DNA of 11,156 nucleotides from positions 1 to 11,156 of the forward strand of contig JABDEF010000048.1 in the NCBI GenBank assembly GCA_013287235.1, written 5' to 3'. Each line of letters starts with the position of its first letter. Position 1 is the first letter of the stretch. This DNA is from Gammaproteobacteria bacterium (lineage in GTDB: Bacteria > Pseudomonadota > Gammaproteobacteria > DSM-16500). Below the pieces are notes generated by a model. It searched no databases. It saw nothing but the letters and a program-made list of their open reading frames with translations, and was not told the DNA's origin. A program made the position numbers and the translations under genes. Shown here in pieces: positions 1 to 7,700 of this stretch.

Positions 1-1137
1 AACACCTTCTGTGGTGATTTTAAATCCTGCATGTTCTTTAATGATTTTTTTTAGCAAATCTATTCCTTCATTATTTTTTGCAGATAGTGAAACAATCGTG
101 TGAGATGGATACGATTGTATACTTGGCATTTCTTGGGTTAAATCGATTTTATTTCGAATCATTACGATATTTTTTTTGTGAGAAAAAGTTTTAAGGAACA
201 CCTCCAGCTTAGACAAAGGATCTCTTGCCTCGATCATACATAAAATAAGATCGGCTTTTTCAATTTCTTGATGTGCTCGTCGTATGCCTTCACGCTCCAC
301 AATATCTTCACTCTCTCGAAGTCCTGCGGTGTCAATAATGTGCATCGGCATGCCGTCTATAATAATGGTTTCACGTAAAAGATCGCGTGTGGTACCGGCA
401 ATATTTGTAACGATGGCCGCATCATATCCGCATAAGGCATTTAATAAACTAGATTTTCCCACATTGGGCTCACCGATAATCACGGCAAGAATTCCATTTC
501 GTAATAAACTGCCTTGCCTCGCACATGTCTCAATATTTTCTAAACCATCCAATAAATCTTTTAACTGTAACGCAATTTTCCCATCATTTAAAAAATCAAT
601 TTCTTCTTCCACAAAATCAATGGATGCTTCCACATACATTCTAAGATGAATCAATCTTTCAACCAAGACTTCAATTTTTTTCGAAAATTCACCTTGTAAA
701 GAGCGCATGGCGCTAGTTGCTGCATCCTGAGATGCCGCATCAATTAAATCCGCAATGGCTTCCGCTTGGATTAAATCTAACTTATCATTTAAAAATGCAC
801 GTTCCGAAAACTCACCCGGTCTTGCTAATCTTGCACCATACGAAATAATTTCTTGTATCAACCGTTCTACAATAAAAATACCACCATGTCCGTGCAGCTC
901 TAAAACATCTTCTCCTGTAAATGAACATGGTGCTTCAAAAAAAAGTGCAATACCTTCATCTAAAATATTCTGTTTGGTATCTAAAAATGGTGTATATAAA
1001 GCAAATCGCGGTTTTGGGATTTTTCCTAAGAGACATTCACTGATATACCGAACTTTATTGCCAGAAATACGTATCACTGCAATACCCCCGCGCCCTACTG
1101 GCGTCGCGGTTGCCACAATCGTATCTTCATGACTCAT
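1..1137 (-). CDS. mnmE: tRNA uridine-5-carboxymethylaminomethyl modification GTPase MnmE (TrmE), 3' end cut by window edge
   Basis: MnmE works with MnmG to install the (carboxymethyl)aminomethyl group at wobble U34 of certain tRNAs in the cytoplasm. I translated the minus strand from the ATG at 1137. It gives 379 residues in frame to base 1, colinear with E. coli MnmE from its start (DTIVATATPVGRGGIAVIRI). The N-terminal tetrahydrofolate-binding domain includes SFTGEDVLELHGHGG (72-86) and RPGEFSERAFLNDKLDL (106-122). The inserted G domain has P-loop GEPNVGKS (222-229), TNIAGTTRD (244-252), DTAGLRE (269-275), NKID (329-332) and SAK (352-354). The protein ends at residue 379 of about 450, so the C-terminal helical part and the expected CxGK motif lie outside the window. 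The start is 6 nt after the yidC stop, so it is probably cotranscribed. No clear Shine-Dalgarno is visible. Identification is firm. Confidence 0.97.
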   Translation of the reverse strand, partial: MSHEDTIVATATPVGRGGIAVIRISGNKVRYISECLLGKIPKPRFALYTPFLDTKQNILDEGIALFFEAPCSFTGEDVLELHGHGGIFIVERLIQEIISYGARLARPGEFSERAFLNDKLDLIQAEAIADLIDAASQDAATSAMRSLQGEFSKKIEVLVERLIHLRMYVEASIDFVEEEIDFLNDGKIALQLKDLLDGLENIETCARQGSLLRNGILAVIIGEPNVGKSSLLNALCGYDAAIVTNIAGTTRDLLRETIIIDGMPMHIIDTAGLRESEDIVEREGIRRAHQEIEKADLILCMIEARDPLSKLEVFLKTFSHKKNIVMIRNKIDLTQEMPSIQSYPSHTIVSLSAKNNEGIDLLKKIIKEHAGFKITTEGV

Positions 1138-1143
1138 ACGGAT

Positions 1144-2808
1144 TTATTTTTTTACATTTGAAGCTTTTTCCATGCTTCGCATAATATACCATTGTTGTAA
1201 AAAGGAGAGTGTATTATTCACAAACCAATACAACATCAATCCTGCAGGAAAATTAATAAATAGTGCAGTGAAAATAACCGGCATTAACATCATCACTTTC
1301 GCTTGCATGGGATCTGGCGGTGGTGGATTTAAACGCTGTGATAAAAACATAGATAAACCCATTAAAACGGGCAATACATAATAAGGATCTTTGGTCGACA
1401 AATCTTGAATCCATAAAATCCACGGTGCTTGACGTAATTGCACACTTTCAATTAATACCCAATAAAGACCGATAAATACCGGTATTTGAACGAGAATGGG
1501 TAAACAACCACTCATAGGATTCACTTTTTCTTTTTTATAAAGTTCAAGCGTTGCTTGCGTGAATTTTTGTTTATCATCGCCATATCGTTCTTTCAACATC
1601 GTTAAACGCGGTTGCAATTTTTTCATGGCGCTCATCGAGCGATAACTTTTGGCGGACAAATGATAAAATAAAAGTTTAATAATAAGGGTGACGATTACAA
1701 TCGACCAACCCCAATTTCCAATCACATTATAAATTTTTTGCATCATCCAAAATATAATAGCGGAAATAAACCAGAACCAACCATAATCGATAGTCAGTTT
1801 CAGGCCAGGCGCTGCGCTTTCTAAATCTTCCGCAATCGCTGGACCCGCATAAAACTTAGCAGGTATTTGTAATGTTTCATTGGGTGACACATTCACTTTC
1901 GAACTCATCATACCAATCGTGTATAAACCATCCGTTGTCACATTTGTGAAATATTGCATGGGAACATTTTTATCAGGGACCCAAGCGCTCACAAAATAAT
2001 GCTGTATCATGGCTGCCCAGCCACCTGTGATCGTCTGATTGAGTCTCGATTTTGTCATGTCACTGAAGGGTATTTTTTGAAATCTTTTTTCAGGACTTGA
2101 AATCGCTGCGCCAAAATACGTTGCATTCACAAAACCGTGATGATTCACTGGCGGCGTATTGGTACGCAAAAGTTCAAAATACAGATTTGCGTCATAAAGC
2201 TTATTGGATTGATTAAGAATGTTATAACTGACATCAATCACATAACTATTGCGTTTTAGTGTGAATACTTTAGTGATTTTTACGCCTTCCGGATTTTGCC
2301 AATGTAATGCAACTTGCATCTCATTTTGATTGGAAGGTAAAACAAAATCGGTTTGATCAGTGGTATAAATAGCTTGGCCCTGCTTCGTATCTGGCCCAAT
2401 GCTACTCACTAGGCCGCTTTCTGCGATATAACGGGTAGCTGTCGCATTATTGAGTAATAAATAAGGCGTATTTGAGTGAAGTTCTTCATCATAGTGGAGT
2501 AACTTTACTTCTTTAATGTTGCCACCTAATGTATCGATACTGATATCCATCGTATCCGTTTTGACGTGGATTATTTTTCCAGTGGTTATTGCACTAGATG
2601 AAGTAGCTGAGGCACCACTCTGTAATGCCGCTCCCGTTGTTTTAGGTTCAACCACTTCGGGGACATAATTATTACTAATGGTAGGAGTGGAGGTGGGTAA
2701 TGCTGTAGGAGGATGATCTTTTTCCCAAACTTGATATAAAATTAACACTAATACAATAAGCGTTGCATATAAGGCCATACGTAAGTAATCAAATAGATTT
2801 GTTAACAT
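1144..2808 (-). CDS. yidC: Membrane protein insertase YidC (Oxa1 family)
   Basis: YidC inserts and folds inner-membrane proteins, alone or with SecYEG. The 554-residue product has the proteobacterial layout. An N-terminal membrane anchor (about 10-27) is followed by the typical YQVWEKDHPP. Then come a low-complexity Pro/Thr/Ser linker (about 33-78) and a large periplasmic beta-rich domain (about 79-335). The conserved insertase core of about five membrane helices fills the rest (from about 343). R390 in the stretch SAKSYRSMSAMKKLQP matches the conserved groove arginine (R366 in E. coli). NPMSGCLPILVQIPVFIGLY (430-449) and FPAGLMLYWFVNN (520-532) are family signatures. A short basic tail ends the protein. 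The ATG at 2808 overlaps the end of yidD by 7 nt, suggesting coupled translation. Length and composition are ordinary for the family. Confidence 0.97.
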   Translation of the reverse strand: MLTNLFDYLRMALYATLIVLVLILYQVWEKDHPPTALPTSTPTISNNYVPEVVEPKTTGAALQSGASATSSSAITTGKIIHVKTDTMDISIDTLGGNIKEVKLLHYDEELHSNTPYLLLNNATATRYIAESGLVSSIGPDTKQGQAIYTTDQTDFVLPSNQNEMQVALHWQNPEGVKITKVFTLKRNSYVIDVSYNILNQSNKLYDANLYFELLRTNTPPVNHHGFVNATYFGAAISSPEKRFQKIPFSDMTKSRLNQTITGGWAAMIQHYFVSAWVPDKNVPMQYFTNVTTDGLYTIGMMSSKVNVSPNETLQIPAKFYAGPAIAEDLESAAPGLKLTIDYGWFWFISAIIFWMMQKIYNVIGNWGWSIVIVTLIIKLLFYHLSAKSYRSMSAMKKLQPRLTMLKERYGDDKQKFTQATLELYKKEKVNPMSGCLPILVQIPVFIGLYWVLIESVQLRQAPWILWIQDLSTKDPYYVLPVLMGLSMFLSQRLNPPPPDPMQAKVMMLMPVIFTALFINFPAGLMLYWFVNNTLSFLQQWYIMRSMEKASNVKK

Positions 2809-3050
2809 TTTGTGTATTTTTCCGGTACTGGATCAAAACCACCTTGACACCAAGGATGGCAACGTAAAATTCTTCGTAAGGTTAAATGACATCCATGAAA
2901 TATACCATGAATTTTTAATGCGTCTAAAGCATAATTGGAACAAGAAGGATAAAAACGACAACATTGTCCAAAAAATGGGCTTATTAAAAATTGATATATC
3001 CTTATGATAAAACGAAAGGATGCTATGTTGATTTCCTTAATTTTTCCCAC
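2802..3050 (-). CDS. yidD: Membrane protein insertion efficiency factor YidD
   Basis: YidD is a small membrane-associated protein thought to assist YidC-dependent insertion. The 82-residue product shows the family hallmarks: IRIYQFLISPFFG (16-28), the cysteine-rich CCRFYPSCSNYA (30-41), LRCHPW (62-67) and GFDPVP (71-76). The start is GTG at 3048-3050, inside the rnpA coding region (28-nt overlap). A GAGGG lies 12 nt upstream of it, somewhat far for a Shine-Dalgarno. The stop TAA overlaps the yidC start. This nested rnpA-yidD-yidC arrangement is common beside oriC. Confidence 0.95.
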   Translation of the reverse strand: MGKIKEINIASFRFIIRIYQFLISPFFGQCCRFYPSCSNYALDALKIHGIFHGCHLTLRRILRCHPWCQGGFDPVPEKYTKC

Positions 3051-3364
3051 AGTTTTTCTAAACCCTCACGTAATTTTTGATTGCTCAGTTTATCACAGGG
3101 TTGTCTTGCAATAACGACAATATCTACGTTTTTTAAGTTTTCACGATGATGCCGAAAACTCTCCCGTATAATTCTCTTTATGCGATTTCTTCTTACAGCA
3201 CTACTGGATACGCGTTTTCCGACGCTTATTCCAAGTCGTGGGTAAGCTTTTTGATTAGGCTTGTAAAGAACGGTCATTTGTTTTTGACTAATCCTTTCAG
3301 CCTTATCAAATATGGATTTGAACTCCTCGTTGGCTATTAATCTATGTTTACGTGAAAAATCCAC
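3023..3364 (-). CDS. rnpA: Ribonuclease P protein component RnpA
   Basis: RnpA is the protein subunit that helps RNase P RNA bind and cleave pre-tRNA 5' leaders. The 113-residue basic protein is a usual length. It carries the family signature RLGISVGKRVSSSAVRRNRIKR spread over 43-64, with the RNR motif at 59-61 followed by IIRESFR. The start is GTG at 3362-3364, giving the canonical FSRKHRL N-terminus. It lies 16 nt downstream of the rpmH stop, without a clear Shine-Dalgarno, so it is probably translated from the rpmH transcript. It overlaps yidD by 28 nt. Confidence 0.96.
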   Translation of the reverse strand: MDFSRKHRLIANEEFKSIFDKAERISQKQMTVLYKPNQKAYPRLGISVGKRVSSSAVRRNRIKRIIRESFRHHRENLKNVDIVVIARQPCDKLSNQKLREGLEKLWEKLRKST

Positions 3365-3380
3365 TTGTACGAAAATAACA

Positions 3381-3515
3381 CTAAACGGTTAATACTTTAC
3401 GGCCTTTTGCGCGGCGTCTGTTTAGTACAATACGCCCATTTTTCGTTGCCATTCTTGCGCGAAAACCATGGGTTCTTTTTCGTTTAATGACACTGGGTTG
3501 ATATGTTCTTTTCAT
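3381..3515 (-). CDS. rpmH: 50S ribosomal protein L34 (RpmH)
   Basis: L34 is a small, very basic protein of the large ribosomal subunit. I read it directly on the minus strand from the ATG at 3513-3515 to TAG at 3381-3383: 44 residues beginning [20 protein letters not shown] and ending [12 protein letters not shown]. This matches the bacterial L34 pattern over its full length. It is the first gene of the rpmH-rnpA-yidD-yidC-mnmE run. A near-consensus sigma70 promoter lies about 37 nt upstream. The divergent spacer beyond it is the candidate origin. Confidence 0.97.
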   Translation of the reverse strand: MKRTYQPSVIKRKRTHGFRARMATKNGRIVLNRRRAKGRKVLTV

Positions 3516-3540
3516 GATTGCACTTAAGCCTATATTTAAT

Positions 3541-3859
3541 TTAGGGGGGTTATCATAGGTTTCTATTTATAGGTTGTCAATTTTTTTTAAGACAGCTTAT
3601 ATAAAAATAATATTATTATATAATTCTTTATTTAGTAGCTTTTATTAATAAGGGCGGTATTTTCTGTGGGTAACTAACAGAACAGTATATTTATCAAAGT
3701 CTTACAGGTGTATAGACCTGTGGAAAAGTAAAAAAACAACTGTGTTTATGTCGGTATGATTTTGGATGAAATGGGTGTGTTAAGTTATCCACACAGTTTT
3801 ACACATGTAATACAAAGGTTTCAGGTATTTTTATCTACAGGTTATAGGAACATAGGTTA
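3541..3859. other. Candidate chromosomal replication origin (oriC-like, rpmH-folC spacer)
   Basis: This is a non-coding spacer between divergent genes. Bases 3580-3655 are almost only A and T, fit for a DNA-unwinding element. To its right lie DnaA-box-like 9-mers. TTATCCACA at 3785-3793 (+) is perfect. TTTTACACA at 3797-3805 (+) and TTTTCCACA at 3719-3727 (-) fit the relaxed consensus TTWTNCACA. TTATCTACA at 3831-3839 (+) and TTACCCACA at 3665-3673 (-) each differ by one base. A perfect 6-bp inverted repeat (ACAGGT/ACCTGT, 3704-3721) runs into one of the boxes. No GATC site is present. In Pseudomonas and many bacteria oriC sits beside rpmH, and genes here point away on both sides. No dnaA is adjacent. 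Origin function is inferred. Confidence 0.65.
3552..3580 (-). promoter_or_regulatory. Sigma70-type promoter for the rpmH-rnpA operon
   Basis: On the minus strand a perfect -35 hexamer TTGACA (3580-3575) is followed after exactly 17 bases by TATGAT (3557-3552), one base from the -10 consensus. Transcription would begin near 3545 and leave a leader of about 30 nt before the rpmH ATG. Both hexamers and the spacing are seen directly; activity is inferred. Confidence 0.8.
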
Positions 3860-5107
3860 ATGTTCGAATCTTGGTTAGATTGGATCAAATCGCTTTCTAT
3901 GAAAGAAATAGATCTTGGCTTGGATCGTGTCCATCAAGTCTTAAAACGCTTGGATTTATCACTCGAAAGCACGGTGATCACAGTTGCGGGTACGAATGGT
4001 AAAGGATCGACAGTTGCAGGGTTGGAAGCGATTTATCTTGAAGCGTCGAAATCCACCGGGGCATTTACATCGCCTTATTTATTGCATTATAACGAACAGG
4101 TCCGTCTTCAAGGTAAACCTGTCTCGGATCAAATACTGATCGATGCTTTTCAAGAAATCAAAAAACATTCAGAAAATATTCCTTTAACCCCTTTTGAATT
4201 CGGTACATTGGCAGCCTTATGGGTTTTTAAGCAACATAGGCTCGATGTCGTGATTTTGGAAGTGGGATTGGGCGGACGCTTGGATGCGGTGAACGCCATT
4301 GATTCGGATGTGTCAGTGGTGACTAGCATTGCTTTGGATCACATGGAGTGGCTAGGGACCACGAGAGAGGCCATTGCACGTGAAAAAAGCGGTATCTTTA
4401 GGCCAGGTAAGCCTGCAGTGTGTGGCGATTTCGATCCTCCATTAACATTGATTCAACATGCCGAAGCAATCGGTAGCCCACTTTTTTGTCAGCGTAGGGA
4501 TTTTGAATATCAGGAAAATGGTTTTCATTGGAATTGGTGGAGTGATAATAAACAATTCTGTGATTTACCAAAAACGGCATTAGCATTACAAAATATGTCC
4601 ACCGTTTTAAAAGTGGTCGAATTATTGCAACCGTCTTTGCCTGTCAAACGAGAAGCCATTGATCGTGCTTTGAAGCGAGTCACTCTTCCTGGCCGTATTC
4701 AAGTCATCCCGGGTAAAATTAAAAAAATATTAGATGTTTCCCATAATCCCGCGTCTGTTGCTTTGCTTTCGGATTATTTAAAGAAAAATCCTGTTTTAGG
4801 AAAAACACGCGCCGTTTTTTCGATGTTAAAAGACAAAGATATTTTTACTTCTCTTAAAGTGATAAAAAATGTGATTGATCATTGGTATATTGCACCCCTA
4901 CGCACTTCACGCGGCATGTCAGAGGACAAATTGAGAGATATTTTTCAAAAAGAGAATATGAAAAATTGGAAAATGTATGCATGTATTGAAGATGCCTACA
5001 AAACCGAATTAGATGATGCGAATGAAAATGATCGCATTGTGGTTTTTGGATCTTTTCATACAGTTGCTGAAATTCTCCGACTTTTATCACTTACGGATGT
5101 GCAGTAA
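3860..5107 (+). CDS. folC: Bifunctional dihydrofolate synthase / folylpolyglutamate synthase FolC
   Basis: FolC adds L-glutamate to dihydropteroate to form dihydrofolate, and extends the polyglutamate tail of folates, using ATP. The 415-residue product is a normal length. The P-loop is GTNGKGST (44-51), followed by TSPYLLHYNEQV (70-81). LEVGLGGRLDAVN (133-145), SIALDHMEWLG (156-166) and AREKSGIF (173-180) follow; K176 fits the conserved lysine that is carbamylated in this family. The C-terminal ligase domain has LPGR (276-279), LDVSHNPAS (291-299) and SMLKDKD (321-327), and ends with GSFHTVAE. The start is ATG at 3860 with only a weak AGG-type site upstream. It stands where dnaA often lies beside oriC, and is not linked to accD as in E. 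coli. Confidence 0.95.
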   Translation: MFESWLDWIKSLSMKEIDLGLDRVHQVLKRLDLSLESTVITVAGTNGKGSTVAGLEAIYLEASKSTGAFTSPYLLHYNEQVRLQGKPVSDQILIDAFQEIKKHSENIPLTPFEFGTLAALWVFKQHRLDVVILEVGLGGRLDAVNAIDSDVSVVTSIALDHMEWLGTTREAIAREKSGIFRPGKPAVCGDFDPPLTLIQHAEAIGSPLFCQRRDFEYQENGFHWNWWSDNKQFCDLPKTALALQNMSTVLKVVELLQPSLPVKREAIDRALKRVTLPGRIQVIPGKIKKILDVSHNPASVALLSDYLKKNPVLGKTRAVFSMLKDKDIFTSLKVIKNVIDHWYIAPLRTSRGMSEDKLRDIFQKENMKNWKMYACIEDAYKTELDDANENDRIVVFGSFHTVAEILRLLSLTDVQ

Positions 5108-5114
5108 TGCTGAA

Positions 5115-5199
5115 CGCGCGCTTCGCGCGGACTACGCTGTCATTGCGATGCCTCGTGCTTTTTACGAGGCGAAGCAATCCAGAAAAGTCTTTCTGGATT
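5115..5199. repeat. Repeat-like hairpin cluster downstream of folC
   Basis: Three inverted repeats follow the folC stop. The first is CGCGCG-CTT-CGCGCG (5115-5129). The second is an imperfect dyad, ATTGC and GCCTCGT pairing with ACGAGGC and GCAAT (5142-5178). The third is a 10-bp perfect stem AATCCAGAAA/TTTCTGGATT with a 4-base loop (5176-5199). The words GTCATTGCGA and GAAGCAATCCAG recall, from memory, a dispersed intergenic repeat family seen in several intracellular bacteria. A run of eight T follows at 5218-5225, but 18 bases after the last stem, so it is not a textbook terminator, though transcript-end folding is plausible. Confidence 0.6.
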
Positions 5200-5235
5200 C
5201 GCCAGCTGTCGACATAATTTTTTTTCCTAATGGGC

Positions 5236-5264
5236 TTGTTTTATCTTTCACAAATTGCTAATTT
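5236..5264 (+). promoter_or_regulatory. Possible weak promoter for the ankyrin gene
   Basis: TTGTTT (5236-5241) and TAATTT (5259-5264) are separated by 17 bases, at sigma70-like spacing upstream of the ankyrin-repeat gene. The leader would be about 80 nt. The region is A+T-rich, so chance matches are likely. Confidence 0.2.
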
Positions 5265-5353
5265 ACCTTCACCTTAGGTTTATGCGCGATCAATCAATGC
5301 AGCCTATGGATGAAGAAAAAACATATTCACTTAAATGTTAAATGGGATTTAAT

Positions 5354-6109
5354 ATGGAAACAAGGAACATCGTAGAAATTATCAATGACGAAAAACTCAC
5401 TGCAGATGAAAGAGTTAAACAGGTAAAAGAATATATTCAAAATCTCCCTGATCCTGCAATCCTTGAGATACCCTATGGCAAGGAAACTGAGAAAGCCTAT
5501 GGAAAAGATACCGCACTGACTGCGGCTTCAAGATTAGGATATGCCGATTGTGTTCGAATTTTGATTGAATCAAAAGTCAATGTTAACGCTAAACCGAAAG
5601 AATGTATGTTATCTCCATTACATTGGGCTGCTTATGAAGGACGTCCAGATTGCTTAAAGTTATTACTTGATGCAAAAGCAAATGTCAATGAAACAGATAG
5701 ATTTGGAAACACAGCGCTTGGTCATGCATCAGGTAGCGGCAAGCAAAAAGAATGCGTAACGATGCTATTAGCAGCCGGTGCAGAACTGAATCTAGATTCT
5801 TACAATGATTCTAATGTACCAGCATTATATTCGATTCTTTTAGGATGTGATTCACAAACAAAAATTGCATTTGAAGCGCTATTACGCTTGAATGAAAAAG
5901 TAAAACTGAAAGAAGAGAAGGCGGATAAAAATTCCATTATGTTTATGAGTCATGCGCTCAAAAAAGATGAGCTTGATAACATAGATAAAATCCTAAATAA
6001 ATCTAATAAAAAATCCCCATTAAATTCGTCAGGATTTTTTAAGAATGAACAAACAAAAGACAGTGAGAATAAAAACTCAACTCGTTCTTGGTTTTGGTTC
6101 ACAAGGTAA
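5354..6109 (+). CDS. Ankyrin-repeat protein (possible secreted effector)
   Basis: This encodes a 251-residue soluble protein with no signal peptide or membrane segment. After a charged N-terminal region come about three clear ankyrin repeats: TALTAASRLGYADCVRILIE, then SPLHWAAYEGRPDCLKLLLD, then TALGHASGSGKQKECVTMLL. Each is followed by an (A/V)NVN- or ELNL-type loop, and a degenerate fourth repeat may follow (ALYSILLG onward). The last ~60 residues are Lys/Asn/Ser/Glu-rich and end with the aromatic SWFWFTR. Ankyrin repeats mediate protein-protein contacts. In Legionella and Coxiella many such proteins are Dot/Icm effectors, so a role in the host is possible but unproven. I chose ATG 5354 because a GGGA sits 6 nt upstream; an in-frame ATG at 5342 would add four residues but lacks a ribosome-binding site. 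It is convergent with the ATPase gene. Confidence 0.8.
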   Translation: METRNIVEIINDEKLTADERVKQVKEYIQNLPDPAILEIPYGKETEKAYGKDTALTAASRLGYADCVRILIESKVNVNAKPKECMLSPLHWAAYEGRPDCLKLLLDAKANVNETDRFGNTALGHASGSGKQKECVTMLLAAGAELNLDSYNDSNVPALYSILLGCDSQTKIAFEALLRLNEKVKLKEEKADKNSIMFMSHALKKDELDNIDKILNKSNKKSPLNSSGFFKNEQTKDSENKNSTRSWFWFTR

Positions 6110-6117
6110 ATTTGAAA

Positions 6118-6176
6118 AAAATCCATTATTTATATTACATGGTTTTTAAGCGCAATGTTTAGAATTAATGGATTTT
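6118..6176. repeat. Inverted repeat between convergent genes
   Basis: AAAATCCATTA (6118-6128) pairs perfectly with TAATGGATTTT (6166-6176) across a 37-base loop. It lies between the ends of the ankyrin gene and the convergent ATPase gene. The long loop and lack of G+C make it a poor intrinsic terminator. It could still be a transcript end or a leftover of insertion. Confidence 0.3.
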
Positions 6177-6217
6177 GTCAAAACAAAACATACTTCTTTG
6201 ATTATCAACAATTTTTA

Positions 6218-7669
6218 CTATTCCACATCTAACAATTCACTCATATCAATAACTCTATAAAAATAATCACTATCCATTACACTGCTATCAACTCCATTAA
6301 CATGAATTAATATAAAGCGACTCGAAAAGCCTTTAGGATATTGTAATGTTTTAAATTTTGTTTCAACTTCTTTTATTATCGAACTGTCAATGACGTTTTT
6401 TGAAAATTTAATTTCGCAAATATATAAACTTCCAAATTTTGTTTGAATCATATAGTCAATCTGACAACCCGGGGAACGTAAGGTTTTTCTTTGAAAGAAA
6501 GGGTTTTCACTAATAATTTCATCAGGCCTTATCCCCAGAATTTTATGTATTGCTTTTTTGTTATTTAATACTAAATTTTCAAACTGAAATCCCATCATCG
6601 AATTCCATTCTGGTAATAATATTAAAGATTTCAAATCGAAAGCGTGTCGTTCTATTTTACTTAAGTTTTTCTCGATATATTTAAGATAAAATCTTAAATA
6701 GTTATCTTGCAGTCGATATTTACTTAATTTTGAATCGATGCCTGTTTTTAAGTCCCATGTATAATCTCTCTTGACAAAACCCGCTTCTGAAAGTTCCCAA
6801 AGATATTCAGAGATACGACCTATATGCTTTCGATTATCTCCGTTAAAAACCAGTTTCGCAATTTCATTTTGTTCTTTTGGACCATCAGATAAAACATTAA
6901 TTATTTTTTTATAAAAAACGCTGTCCCTTAAAAATAAATCAGAAAAAATACGATTAAATTCTTTGACTAACAGTCCTCCGTCAATAAAACAAAGTTGTTT
7001 TATATTTTCTTCCGCGGTTTCTTTTGGATGGATTTCTTCGAGATATTTGGGTATCCCACCTGTTACTCCGAGCACTTTAAATTTTTCAAAGGCCGAAATA
7101 TTTTTTGGCCAAAATTGATTGCAATCATATAATGATAATTCTTCCAACTTTACTGTCAGAGAAACTCGTCCTACAAAACCCGTACTGCTCAATAGGTTTT
7201 TTTCAATCCAACTGGATGCTGAACTGCAAACAATAAAAATTAATTCATGATTTTTACTAACCTGGTTATCCCAAAAACTTTTAATCTTTTCAAGAAACAA
7301 AGGATCTTTCGTGCCCATCCATGAAAGTTCATCAAAAAATAATAGAATTTTTCCTGATTGAATTCTCTCCCCTAACGCCCATAAAGCATCGCTCCAATCA
7401 TTATATGTTGCTTGTGGGATATTAAACTCTCTGGCCATTTGCTTGCAAAATGTATCGAGCTGAATCTTAAGCGTTGTTTTTTTATTGGGAGCTAATCCTT
7501 CCATTTTATAATAGCATTGAAAATGTTTACTAAATTCATCAACTAAACGACTTTTTCCTATTCGCCGACGTCCTTTTATGACAACAAATGAGGATGTACC
7601 TTTTTTAGTTAAAGCGATTAATCGTGTTAACTCATCCTTTCTACCTATAAACTTGATTTTTTTTGCCAT
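6218..7669 (-). CDS. AAA ATPase with C-terminal DUF234 / PD-(D/E)XK-like domain
   Basis: The 483-residue product resembles the archaeal-type AAA ATPase_2 plus DUF234 family. Near the N-terminus GRRRIGKSRL (33-42) is the Walker A loop with K39 and S40. ILLFFDE (108-114) is Walker B. CSSASSWI (148-154) fits a sensor region. A winged-helix-like stretch (about 252-325) follows, including EISEYLWELSEAGFVKR-like pattern at 285-301. The C-terminal domain has FQFENLV (361-367), QIDY (403-406) and CEIKFSK (418-424). E364, D405 and E419-x-K421 are spaced as in PD-(D/E)XK nuclease folds. The real cellular role of this family is poorly known. The start ATG 7669 is supported by GAGG at 7678-7675, four to six bases upstream. 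Twin palindromic repeats lie just upstream. The gene appears A+T-richer than its neighbours, consistent with transfer. Confidence 0.88.
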   Translation of the reverse strand: MAKKIKFIGRKDELTRLIALTKKGTSSFVVIKGRRRIGKSRLVDEFSKHFQCYYKMEGLAPNKKTTLKIQLDTFCKQMAREFNIPQATYNDWSDALWALGERIQSGKILLFFDELSWMGTKDPLFLEKIKSFWDNQVSKNHELIFIVCSSASSWIEKNLLSSTGFVGRVSLTVKLEELSLYDCNQFWPKNISAFEKFKVLGVTGGIPKYLEEIHPKETAEENIKQLCFIDGGLLVKEFNRIFSDLFLRDSVFYKKIINVLSDGPKEQNEIAKLVFNGDNRKHIGRISEYLWELSEAGFVKRDYTWDLKTGIDSKLSKYRLQDNYLRFYLKYIEKNLSKIERHAFDLKSLILLPEWNSMMGFQFENLVLNNKKAIHKILGIRPDEIISENPFFQRKTLRSPGCQIDYMIQTKFGSLYICEIKFSKNVIDSSIIKEVETKFKTLQYPKGFSSRFILIHVNGVDSSVMDSDYFYRVIDMSELLDVE

Positions 7670-7700
7670 TTCATCCTCTAAATGATATGCAATTCTATAC

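Noticed and set aside
284..1132. Two plus-strand open frames (284-649 and 755-1132)
   Set aside because: They lie fully inside mnmE, antisense to it, and show no recognisable protein features.
3785..3813. Promoter for folC (TTATCC, 17 bases, TAATAC)
   Set aside because: Both hexamers are poor matches, and the first coincides with a perfect DnaA box, which explains it better.
5013..5261. Plus-strand 82-codon frame overlapping the end of folC
   Set aside because: It is an out-of-frame extension through the folC end and the repeat cluster, with no family resemblance or ribosome-binding site.
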